Below are positions 24,889 to 34,364 of a stretch of 64,000 nt of DNA, piece by piece. Source of the stretch: Manis javanica. Lineage: Eukaryota; Chordata; Mammalia; Pholidota; Manidae. The notes under the pieces are model-generated. The model made no database searches and was not told the DNA's origin. It was given only the letters and a program-made list of their open reading frames with translations. Position 1 is the stretch's first letter; every line of letters begins with the position of its first letter. The stretch spans positions 32,321,759-32,385,758 of the forward strand of contig NC_133168.1 in assembly GCF_040802235.1 (NCBI RefSeq). Direction: 5' to 3'. The position numbers and the translations under genes are program-made.

Positions 24889-24899
24889 AGAGCTATGCA

Positions 24900-26438
24900 A
24901 GTATTTGGAATCTAGTTTTTCTTTGACAAAAGGTAAGTTTGCTTCCCAGAACACCACCCAGATAGCATCAGATCACATTAACCTACCATATAGACTTATT
25001 ACAAAGTACCAATTTCAGAGTCCCTGGGTTTTCTGACTTTGGACAAGATAATGTCATTTCTTTTGACATAATTTACTGAAATTCTAATTTAATGCAGTCT
25101 GAACTAGGGCCACTACCCATAAATACCTACAGTTGTCTTGCATTATGATATGATATCTAGCATAATTTCTGTTTTTCTCTGATATGACCAACCTTCCTTT
25201 CTGGGATGTTAATTTATGTAAGATAAATATATTTAGAAATAAATATGAAAGTATCCTTGGAAAATTTGCTCCTCTTACAGTTTTTTGTTTGGTAATGCTT
25301 TCCTTAATTGCTATCAAGACCAAAACAGCTGATGCCAATAATACCAATAAGACAACTTTGAGGAAATCATGAGAGCACTATGTTAGCTATTAATGATGAT
25401 GGTGATAATAAACATACCTTATACCTCTATACTGCCTTTCATCTGAACATCTCAGAGGACTTTACTGATAAATACTTTGATTTTACTCAAATAAATCTGC
25501 TTTTTCAATTATATGCACTTCTGTAAAATTGCTTCACATGTCAGCATTATTCATAACACAAGATCTCTCAATTTTAGCATTTCAACTATTTATACACTTA
25601 GCTTATTTAAAGATCATTTATGTACTTTCTGATGTTCTAGAAACAGCTGGCTTCCTGGGAATTGATTTCAGGTGTTACCAGAGTTAAACATCTTTTACTG
25701 TAAGAGGCACCAGATCAAATATAGATATATGAATCTCTTTTCTAGTTCAGGAATAGAAATTCTAATGACCTAGAAAAGCAAATCTTTGACAAATTTATCT
25801 GATCTCATAAACTTAGGTATTTTTGTTCCAAACTGTGTATTTGAGTAGTAAAACTCTTTTTTTTAAATACATGCACACACAATTCTTGAGTTTAATGATG
25901 GTCTGACATATTGTGAGGTATCCCAGATGTGAGAGTACTCTAGGAGTTATCTTTCCTTCCCTGTGCTGTGTGAACCAGTCCAGGATAGTATTGAGGGGTG
26001 CACATGATAAAAAAGATAGCCTGGCCCAAGGAATACATTTTCCTCTGTGGTGAAAGGCATAAGGTACCTAATCGGCTCATGATAGAATCTCTACTCAGGC
26101 TCCCCAGGTTCATTCATGAGGAATCCAAAATATTTCACTTGGTCATTTAGTCAGTGTTATATAAACAGTAACAAGCCCCATTACCCATTAGGATTACAGA
26201 AATGACTGGGAGAGTCAAGCATTGAGGAAGTTCGTAGCATGACACCAGACCCTTCGTGACTGCTCGTGACCCAGGGAAACAACCCCCTTGAAATTAGATT
26301 AAAACAAAAGCAAACAGAAAGACAAGTGTGAACACAGAAAATTCAATTGCTACCTTATGGTCAGTTCTCCACCTGGAGTTCTTGGATCACCACCTCTCTA
26401 GACAGATTTCAGGTAATCTGTAAGCAAAACCAGAGGTG
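24900..26438. other. Non-coding sequence, nothing recognised with confidence
   Basis: Possibly a weak MIR fragment lies near 24990-25080 ('gggttttctgactttggacaag'). Otherwise there is no gene or repeat I can support. Confidence 0.45.
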
Positions 26439-26547
26439 AATACTATCTTGCCAATGGGATTCAGCCCCAGGCAAGTTCGCTATGGATTCAAGGTGACCAA
26501 AGAAAATGACAGCAAAAAGTTCTTGGGGTGAAAGGGTTATACCCAAA

Positions 26548-26553
26548 TTTATT
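26548..26553 (-). terminator. AATAAA polyadenylation signal in the 3' LTR
   Basis: Minus strand AATAAA sits in the block GGAAATAAATTTGGGTATAAC. This block is conserved in the 5' LTR and, with changes, in the solo LTR at 57191. Its position roughly 245 bp after the TATA-like box would make R unusually long, if both signals are used. Confidence 0.6.
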
Positions 26554-26791
26554 TCCAGGTGGCAGGTCAGTCACTAAAACCCCATTCATTCAGAGCAAGT
26601 CTGCATGCAGCAAGGTGGTCTCTGCCTCTGGGCCCCTCTTTCCTCACAGACGTCATCTGGGCCCCTCTGTCCACACAGCCATCCTCTGGGCATCTGTCCT
26701 CGGTGCTGCCACCACTCCAGCCTCTGCTCTGCTCTCCTGCAGCCTTGCAGCTCTGAAACTGTGTCATGCCAGAGCACTGGGTGGAGCTCTT

Positions 26792-26799
26792 CATATAGA
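26792..26799 (-). promoter_or_regulatory. TATA-like box in the 3' LTR
   Basis: Minus strand CTATATGA lies about 100 bp inside the LTR from its TG start. The same position is conserved in the 5' LTR (about 28555-28562, 'catataga') and in the solo LTR at 13387 ('catataaa'). This supports a real core promoter and a short U3. The solo LTR at 57191 has a diverged 'ctatacag' here. Confidence 0.6.
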
Positions 26800-26893
26800 G
26801 TCAAGAGCCATGTATTGCCCACAGGTGTGCAGTGAGCTAGTCAACCAGGGCCAGGTGAGAATCCTGGCTGCAGGAACTCTCATTTTATCCACA

Positions 26894-26910
26894 CTCCACC
26901 CCTCCAGGAG
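26894..26910 (-). other. Polypurine tract next to the 3' LTR
   Basis: On the minus strand the interior ends in GGAGGGGTGGAG immediately before the LTR start TGTGG. A purine run at this place primes plus-strand DNA synthesis in retroviruses. Confidence 0.75.
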
Positions 26911-26968
26911 TCTCTCCTCTCAATCCATGTGCCCTCAGTCCTCTGCAATGATCCCTGTGCAAGGAAGC

Positions 26969-28215
26969 TCAAACATTGTTCTCCAGCCTCTCCAGTAAAA
27001 AGTCTTGCAGACACACAAGCTGGACTTGTGGGTCTGTCTCTGACCTCTGCCTCTTTGGTAATGGCTGGAACTGCTGTTGCGGTTTCAGTTGTTGCCATAG
27101 CTCCAGTAAGATCCTATTTGACTTCCCATCTAACTTCCTTCCATTTACTCCTGCCCATATCAAATCAACCCAGATCTGGGTCCTCATAACCCTCACCAGG
27201 CCCCTCAAATTCCTCCTGTGAGTAACAGGTCCTATTTCCTTCCGGGTTCTCATTGCTTCAGCTACTGTACATGTCACCTTGCATTTTGTAATTGCTGCCT
27301 TAAGGCAGGCTGCACTGTCAGGGAAGACAGCTTTCCCATCTCTGATCCTGACAGAACAATTCCATCCACCCCTAAGTCCCACAGTCACCTGCTCAGCCTG
27401 AGCATAGTGGCAGACCATAGAGTGCTCCATGACCTGGGGAGAGGGCTGCCCCTCTCCTTGGGAACTTTCAACTTCTGGGTCTTTATTTTCTTTACAACCA
27501 CTGGGCATGCTTTCAATACAGGAGGGGCCAGTGCCTCTGGCACCACCCCTTCATACTTCCCCAGCTCCTCCATTTCTGGGGCTGATGGCACTATTCTCTC
27601 CACTCCCCCAAGGGCTTCCTCTGCTACAGTGCCTTGCAACAGTGCCAGCTCAGTCTTCAGCATCTCTCTTACCTTCAGCTCAATGCTGCACAGCTGATGT
27701 TCTTGTGCCATCTCCACCTGTGCTTCCCTCAGGACCTCGTCCTTTTCCTTGATGGCCTCTTCTTCCTTCAGAAAACCTGGCAGCACCGCTGTCTTTTCAA
27801 CAATGGCACCTTGCTGCCGGTGCTCTCATGTTGCCTCCTACTGCATCAATGCCAACTCCTTCCTCAGGGAATCCACAGAATTTTGCAGCTCGCGTTCTCG
27901 TGCTGCCATTTCTTGGGTCTCCTCTGTAGACTTTTTTTTAATACTGTAATAAGCATCCAACCCAAAGTCCCCACTGCCTCCCAGGCACTCTACTTCTCAA
28001 AGGATCTGCTTACTATACCAAAGGCCACCCCTACTGCCTCAGGTATCATTCCACTTGCCTCCAGTCCTGGGATGGGGCCCAGTCCTCTAGGAGGCATGCC
28101 ACCTCAGACCACATACCCACTGGGGGACAATCCACTGTTTCCCCATTCACAGGGGCAGCCTGCTGAAGTACCCCTCCCATCAGGGCAGCCTGTCTTTTTC
28201 CTTGGTCAACAATGA
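26969..28215 (-). pseudogene. Gag-like relic of the ERV, frameshifted
   Basis: The interior, read on the minus strand, breaks into at least four open pieces in different frames. (1) An N-terminal part ends at 28046 with a Trp-rich tail (LLEDWAPSQDWRQVE). (2) A Glu/Lys/Leu-rich stretch around 27960-27835 contains MAARERELQNSVDSLRKEL, a likely coiled coil. (3) An open frame at 27385-27786 continues that coiled-coil character and then turns Pro/Val-rich. (4) A 179-codon frame at 26969-27508 contains TQIWVDLIWAGVNGRKLDG and a Gln-rich patch. Retroviral Gag builds the particle shell. Coiled coils in Gag are typical of ERVL- and spuma-like groups, which is why I favour gag. No zinc knuckle, protease or reverse transcriptase motif is seen. 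A non-retroviral captured sequence is a less likely alternative. Confidence 0.55.
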
Positions 28216-28234
28216 ATCCTGCTGATTTTCGCCA
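28215..28234 (-). other. Primer-binding site, serine-tRNA-like
   Basis: Two bases after the LTR end (CA at 28238-28237, spacer AT), the minus strand reads TGGCGAAAATCAGCAGGATT. The 3' end of a mammalian tRNA-Ser(AGA type) plus CCA gives a complement beginning TGGCGTAGTCGGCAGGATT. The TGGCG start and the GCAGGATT block match; the middle differs and carries one extra base. Serine priming is known for the ERV-S group of class III elements. The tRNA comparison is from memory. Confidence 0.6.
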
Positions 28235-28236
28235 AT

Positions 28237-28650
28237 TGTCTTGCCAATGAGTTTCAGCCCCGGGCAAATTTGCTATGGATTCAGTGTGACCAAAGAAAAT
28301 GACAGCAAAATGTTCTTGGGGTGAAAGGGTTATACCCAAATTTATTTCCAGGCGGCAGGTCAGTCACTAAAACCCCATTCCCTCAAAGCAAGTCTGCATG
28401 CAGCAAGCCGGTCTCTGCCTCTAGGCCCCTCTGTCCACATAGCCTTCCTCTGGGCATCTGTCCTCGGTGCTGCCACCACTCCAGCCTCTGCTCTGCTCTC
28501 CTGCAGCCTTGCAACTCTGAAACTGTGTCATGCCAGAGCACTGGGTGGAGGTCTTCATATAGAGTCAAGAGCCAAGTACTGCCCACAGGTGTGCAGTGAG
28601 CCAGTCAACCAGGGCCAGGTGAGAATCCTGACCAGAGTAACTCTCATTTT
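28237..28650 (-). repeat. 5' LTR of the ERV, main part
   Basis: This is the larger part of the 5' LTR, starting with the 'tgtcttgccaatg' end at 28237. It is cut by the L1 insertion after 'aactctcatttt' (28639-28650). The last few bases of the LTR lie beyond the L1 at 31884-31902. Unlike the 3' LTR it has a single copy of the 29-bp 'ggcccctct' block. Confidence 0.9.
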
Positions 28651-28984
28651 TTTTATTTCATTATCATTAATCTATAATTACTTGAAGAACATTATGTTGA
28701 CTACACTCCCCCCTTCACCAAATCCCCCATTAAAACTCCATTACAGTCACTGTCCATCAGTGTAGTAAGATACTGTAGAATCACTATGTGTCTTCTCTGT
28801 GTTGCACAGCCCTCCCGAGCCCCCCCACATTATACATGTTAATCATAATACCCCCTTTCTTTTTCCCACCCTATCCCTCCAATCCCTCCCATCCTCCCCA
28901 GTCCCTTTCCCTTTGGTAACTGTTAGTCCATTCTTGGGGTCTGTGATTCTGCTGCTATTCTGTTCCTTCAGTTTTTCTTTGTTC
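28651..28984 (-). other. L1 3'UTR and tail
   Basis: This is the 3'UTR of the truncated L1. It carries the block that also forms the insertion at 24673-24888. It includes a run of Gs on the minus strand ('aggggggag'), a feature seen in many L1 3'UTRs. Confidence 0.85.
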
Positions 28985-31880
28985 TTATATTCCACATATG
29001 AGTGAAATCATTTGGTATTTGTCTTTCTCCACCTGGCTTATTTCACTGAGCATAATACCCTCTAGCTCCATCCATGTTGTTGCGAATGGTAGGATTTGTT
29101 TTCTTCTTATGGCTGAATAATATTCCATTGTGTATATGTACCACATCTTTGTTATCCATTCATCTACTGATGGACACTTAGATTGCTTCCATTTCTTGGC
29201 TATTGTAAATAGTGCTGCGATAAACATAGGGGTGCATTGTGCATCTGTCTTTTTCAAACTGGGCTGCTACATTCTTAGGGTAAATTCCTAGAAGTGGAAT
29301 TCCAGGGTCAAATGATATGTCTATTTTGAGCTTTTTGAGGAACCTCCATACTGCTTTCCATAGTAGTTGAACTAATTTACATTCCCATCAACAGTGTAGG
29401 AGGGTTCCCCTTTCTCCACAACCTTGCCAACATTTGTTGTTGTTTGTCTTTTGGATGGTAGCCATCCTTACCGGTGTGAGGTGATACCTAACTGTGGTTT
29501 TAATTTGCATTTCTCTGTTAACTAGTGATGTGGTGCATCTTTTCATGTAACTGTTGGCCATCTGAATTTCTTCTTTGGAGAACTGTCTGTTCAGCTCCTC
29601 TGCCCATTTTTTAATTGGATTATTTGCTTTTTGTTCGTTGAGGTGCACGAGCTCTTTATATATTTTGGATGTCAAGCCTTTATCGGATCTGTCATTTACA
29701 AATATATTCTCCCATACTGTAGGGTACCTTTTGTTGTTTTGATGGTGTCCTTTGCTGTACAGAAGCTTTTCAGCTTGATGTAGTCCCACTTGTTCATTTT
29801 TGCTTTTGTTTCCCTTGCCCGGGGAGATATATTCATGAAGAAGTCACTCATGTTTATTTCCAAGAGATTTTTGCCTATGTTTTTCACTAAGAGTTTATGG
29901 TTTCATGGCTTACATTCAGGTCTTTGACCCATTTCAAATTTACTTTTGTGTATGGTGTTAGACAGTGATCCAGTTTCATTCTCTTACATATAGCTGTCCA
30001 GTTTTGCAGCACCATCTGTTGAAGAGAATGTCATTTCCCCATTGCATGTCCATAGCTCCTTTATCATATATTAATTGACCATATATGTTTGGGTTAATGT
30101 CTGGAGTCTCTATTCTGTTTGACAGGTCTGTGGCTCTGTTCTTGTGCCAGTACCAAATTGTCTTGATTACTGTGGCTTTGTAGTAGAGCTTGAAGTTGGG
30201 GAGCGAGATCCCCTGCACTTTATTCTTCCTTCTCAGAATTGCTTTGGCTATTCGGGGTCTTTGGTGTTTCCATATGGATTTTTAAACTATTTTTTCCAGT
30301 TTGTAGAAGAATGTTGTTGGTAATTTGGTAGGGATTGCATCAAATCTGTATATTGCTTTGGGCAGGATGGCCATTTTGATGATATTAATTCTTCCTAGCC
30401 AAGAGCAAGGGATGAGTTTCCACTTGTTAGTGTCCTCTATAATTTCTCTTAAGAGTATCTTACAGTTTTCAGGGTATAGGTATTTCACTCCCTTGGTAAG
30501 GTTTATTCCTAAGTATTTTATTCTTTTTGATGCAATTGTGAATGGAATTGTTTTCCTGATTTCTCTTTCTATTGGTTCATTGTTAGTGTATAAGAAAGCC
30601 ACAGATTTCTGTCTTAATTTTGTATCCTGCAACTTTGCTGTATTCCAATATCAGTTCTAGTAGTTTTGGAGTGGAGTCTCTAGGGTTTTTTATGTACAAT
30701 GTCATGTCATCTGCAAATAGTGACAGTTTAACTTTTTCTTTACCAATCTAGATGCCTTGTATTTCTTTGTTTTTTCTAATTGCTGTGGCTAGGACCTCCA
30801 GTACTATGTTAAATAACAGTGGGTAGAGTGGGCATCCCTGTCTTGTTCCCAATCTCAGAGGAAATGCTTGCAGCTTCTTACTCTTCAGTATGATGTTAGC
30901 TGTGGGTTTATCATATATGGCCTTTATTATGTTGAGTTACTTGCCCTCTCTACCCATTTTGTTGAGAGTTTTTATCATGAATGGATTTTGAATTTTGTTG
31001 AATGCTTTTTCAGCATCTATGGAGATGATCATGTGGTTTTTGTCCCTCTTTTTGTTTATGTGGTGGATGACGTTGATGGATTTTCAAATGTTGTACCATC
31101 CTTGCATCCCTGGGATGAATCCCACTTGGTCATGGTGTATGATCCTTTTGAAATATTTTTGAATTCGGTTTGCTAATATTTTGTTGAGTATTTCTGCATC
31201 AATGTTCATCAGGGATATTGGTCTGTAATTTTCTTTTTTGGTGGGGTCTTTGCCTGGTTTTGATATTAAGGTGAGATTGGTTTCATAGAATGAGTTTGGG
31301 AGTATTCCCTCCTCTTCTGTTTTTTGGAAAACTTTAAGGTGAATGGGTATTATGTCTTCTCTGTATGTCTGATAAAATTTCGAAGTAAATCCATCTGGCC
31401 CGGGGGTTTTGTTCTTGGTTAGTTTTTTGATTGCTGCTTCAATTTCTTTGCTCATAATCAGTTTGTTTAAATTTCGTGTTTCTTCCTTGGTCAGTCTTGG
31501 AAGGTTGTATTTTTCTAGGAAGTTGTCCATTTCTTCTAGGTTTTCCAGCTTGTTAGCATAGAGGTTTTCATAGTATTTCTAATAGTTCTTTGTATTTCTG
31601 TGGAGTCTGTCATGATTTTTCATACTCATTTCTAATTCTGTTGATGTATGTTGATTCTCTTTTTCTCTTAATAAGTTTGGCTAGGGGCTTATCAATTTTT
31701 TTTTATTTTCTCAAAAAACCAGCTCTTGGTTTCATTGATTTTTTTCTATTGTTTTATTCTTCTCAATTTTATTTATTTCTTCTCTGACATTTATTATGTC
31801 CCTCCCTCTGCTGACTTTAGGCCTTGTTTGTTCTTCTTTTTACAATTTTGATAATTGTGATGTTAGACTATTCATTTGGG
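28985..31880 (-). pseudogene. L1 ORF2 relic, reverse transcriptase to C-terminus
   Basis: The endonuclease and early linker are missing through 5' truncation. Visible in order along the minus strand are [20 protein letters not shown] (about 31400), the catalytic box [13 protein letters not shown] (about 30730-30690, the active-site FADD intact here), a thumb-region piece (30282-30632), the [16 protein letters not shown] region (29976-30218), and the C-terminal end with the KWKQSKCPSVDEWI and MEYYSAIRR motifs. The terminal stop is at 28985. At least four frame breaks separate these pieces. Confidence 0.93.
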
Positions 31881-31883
31881 AGG

Positions 31884-31902
31884 AACTCTCATTTTATCCA
31901 CA
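31884..31902 (-). repeat. 5' LTR of the ERV, terminal remnant beyond the L1
   Basis: The bases 'aactctcattttatccaca' duplicate the LTR end found at 26875-26893 of the 3' LTR. The first twelve are the L1 target-site duplication. The last seven complete the 5' LTR and place its TG start (minus strand) at 31902. AATAT follows, matching AATAC at the other side of the provirus in four of five bases. Confidence 0.9.
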
Positions 31903-31907
31903 AATAT

Positions 31908-33237
31908 GTACATCAGAATTTTTCTAGAGTCTATCCCTTTCATCAGAGATTCTAAAAAGTCCCTGACCCGAGAGTTTAGGAATCACTGCCTTTCAGTGAT
32001 ATTATTGTCAATAACAATGAAAACATGACAGGAAGATGCTCTTCATCTTTCTTACCCATCATACCCTCACAAACTAGCCAAAAAAAAAACATTTTGACAA
32101 ATTACACTATTTTATAATTTAGTATCTAGTGTTGATAATTCCTAGTTGATTTAAATTGGAAAGTATGCAGCCCACAAGCCCTGTATTACTAATCTGGCCA
32201 CAGTGGCCTGGTTGATATGTTCTATTTATGATTTCTTCCTCCTCCACCCTTCATATCTGTAAATCTGCTTCCACTAATTTCTGGATACATAGAAGTTAAA
32301 ACATTGTTGTGCAACTATGTGGGCCAAGATGGAGATGCAGAATATCTGTGAATCCTGTTTATTGGGGTTTGAACAGCAGTTTATAGATTAAAAGTATTCA
32401 CCATAAGTTAGGGCATGATTTATTTCCATTTTATAGAACAGAAAATAGGGGTTCTGAATGGTTAAATTACTTGTCCAATCTCACCTAGGTAGTACAGGAC
32501 AGAGACAGGTCTCAACCTAGAAAATCCAACTCAAAATCCTATATTCCACCAATTGAGACTGCCTTTTCTAAAGAGAGGCAGCCTGGCCCTCCTTTCCTAC
32601 AATACTCCATACAAAAGGGTTTCAAAACCAAACACATCTCAGCTAATATGTTTCTGTTTGGGATTTATTAGAGGATCTGAAATAGCAGTAACAAAACAAC
32701 TATTTGCCCTTATCTCACGTATGAGCAGGAGACCATCAGTAAGCAAAAATACTAAAAGGAGGCTGAGCTCCATCAGGGTATGTCTTTGAAATTAATCCCC
32801 TCACGATAGACAAGGAGTAATTTTTATTCCATTCTCCGTAACAACTTTCTCAAGACATATATTTTGAATGACTTAGCCATCAAAAAAAGGAGTTTTCTCT
32901 CTTCAACCTGCTTTAGTATATTAAAGTTTTTAATCAATACTGCTGCTTATCTAAACTCCTTAGTTTCAGTCCTCTACACCTAATACTGTTACCAGCATTC
33001 TTAATGTTATTTTTCTACTAAAATCAAGCCTGCTATATTTTTGCCAGATTCACCTTTTTTCAATATAGGCCAGGTGACAGTTCCCTGCTCAAAACACTAT
33101 TTTTGTTTTTAGCTATAGACTCCAGCCGAGGGCACCTATGATCTGGACTCAGTGAATCTTTTCAATTTTGTCTCTTTCTATTCCCCTACACTGAAGATGA
33201 CAAATATATGGTACATTTATTAACTTGTCCTTCCCAA
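31908..33237. other. Non-coding sequence with one MIR fragment
   Basis: Apart from a MIR piece at 32395-32550, I see no gene or repeat. Confidence 0.5.
32395..32550 (-). repeat. MIR SINE fragment
   Basis: The sequence 'tttatttccattttatagaacagaaaataggggttctgaatggttaaattacttgtccaatctcaccta' matches the MIR reverse complement (tccccattttacagatgaggaaactgagg...cttgcccaaggtcaca). Confidence 0.75.
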
Positions 33238-33770
33238 GCTCTTGTATTTATTCAGCAAATAGTTGTTGAACAGCTACCATGTGCTAGGTAAAGGTTAAAC
33301 TCTAGGACTATCACAGGCATGGGGTCCCTGACCTCATAGAGCTCAGGGCTAAGTGGCATGAAAATAAACGAACTATGTTAAGTATTCCCAAAGAGATAGA
33401 GTGGTTGCTGAAATATAGAAAATGGAGATGGGGCCTGTTGAAATATAGAAAATGGAGAACGGAAGGGATCTAGTTAAATGCATGGTTGCAGAGAGCATAG
33501 ACATTCAAATAGGAGGAATCCATCACTGCAAAAGAGCATCTCAGACTGAGGGAACAACTTGTGTGAGCACCTGAGTTGGGAAGGAGCTTGCAAAAGTGGA
33601 GAGGGGCCTATCTGAACAGAGAGCAAGAAGCCGAGGTGGTGGCCCCAGTGAGGCAGAACCCGCGCCACTGAGGCCCTTAGGCCCACGGAGAGAATTTGTT
33701 TTTTTACTCAACATCATGAGAAACCAACAATGAACTTTAAACAGGGAAGTGCCACAATCTAAATATATAT
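33238..33770 (-). repeat. L2 LINE 3' region, minus strand
   Basis: The sequence 'ttattcagcaaatagttgttgaacagctaccatgtgctaggtaaagg' followed by 'ggggtccctgacctcatagagctcaggg' is a clear L2 reverse complement. Downstream pieces such as 'ctgagggaacaacttgtgtgagcac' fit the next L2 segment. A short internal duplication, 'tgaaatatagaaaatggaga', occurs at 33409 and 33440. Confidence 0.85.
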
Positions 33771-34364
33771 ATTTTTTTAATTAAGGAGTCTTTGGTAGCC
33801 AAGATAAGCCCCTGCCTTCACAGGAACTTAAAATATAGTAGTAATAATGTCAAAAAGAAAAGTGCTAAGGTATAGTATAAAAAGATGCTGTGTGTTGTAT
33901 AAGTATATATTTATTTCATATTTTCTGCTAACAAAAAATAAGACTGGAAAAATTTTGAGGATTCATTTTAGGACTGGAACCATCTATAGTCAATCTAGCC
34001 TGGATCTATGGTCTGTCACACAGTGTGACAAGGTGTGAGAGTTTTCAGTCACAGTTTAACTCTTCTGGCACAAATCTATTACAGTCCAGGGGGTCGGGCC
34101 AGAAATAGAATGTAAATTTCAGAATACATTATAAAGCAAAACGTCTAAATTTCAGAGCATGAAAACTCATGATATTCCTAAGTAAATCCCATCTATAAAA
34201 CTAGCTAACATCTAAGAAAATCTAACAATTAAGAAAGTTAGCAGGACCCCTGAAATATGCAGAAAGGCAAGCCCACAGCATTCTCATCGGTGCCAAGGAA
34301 GATCGGCAGGAGCGGGCAGCAAGCCCGTTGCACATTTACAGCCCTTGTAACAGCAGCGATGCTC

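Larger units (their letters stand above)
26444..26893 (-). repeat. 3' LTR of the ERV
   Basis: This LTR is 450 bp. Read on the minus strand it begins TGTGGATAAAATGAG at 26893 and ends GGCAAGATA at 26444, where the expected CA has become TA. It is about 29 bp longer than the 5' LTR. Two adjacent similar blocks account for this: 'gggcccctctttcctcacag' and 'gggcccctctgtccacacag', around 26630-26690. A hand comparison with the 5' LTR gives roughly 6 percent mismatches outside that duplication, so the insertion is old but much younger than MIR or L2. Confidence 0.9.
28651..31880 (-). mobile_element. 5'-truncated L1 inside the ERV 5' LTR
   Basis: An L1 of about 3.23 kb, same lineage as the one at 1-5009, lies on the minus strand. 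Its A-rich tail appears as 'ttttatttcattatc' at 28651. It is 5'-truncated at a point equivalent to 1987 of the first L1. The 12-bp AACTCTCATTTT flanks it exactly (28639-28650 and 31884-31895), and the match extends to 15 bp with one mismatch. This is the standard footprint of target-primed reverse transcription. It contains most of ORF2 and the 3'UTR (28984-28651). Frameshifts and stops make it inactive. Confidence 0.95.
26444..31902 (-). mobile_element. Endogenous retrovirus, gag-only interior, with L1 inserted in its 5' LTR
   Basis: Two LTRs in the same (minus) orientation frame an interior at 26894-28236. The flanking bases are AATAC on the left (26439-26443) and AATAT on the right (31903-31907), a 5-bp target duplication with one change. 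A serine-tRNA-like primer-binding site lies two bases inside the 5' LTR, and a purine-rich tract abuts the 3' LTR. The interior is only about 1.34 kb and shows a decayed gag-like region with no pol or env motifs. A roughly 3.2-kb L1 (28651-31880) splits the 5' LTR. Five-bp duplication and the gag character suggest class III (ERVL/ERV-S-like), by inference. The copy cannot encode a virus. Confidence 0.85.

Noticed and set aside
26586..26822. Minus-strand frames within the LTR repeated at 28383-28586 and 57343-57597
   Set aside because: Homologous non-coding LTR sequence happens to be open. The reading frame is not kept between copies.
26528..28599. Plus-strand Ser/Cys/Pro-rich frames of 65-193 codons in the ERV
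   Set aside because: They are antisense to the LTRs and the gag-like region. The same shadow recurs in the homologous LTRs, which explains their similarity to each other.
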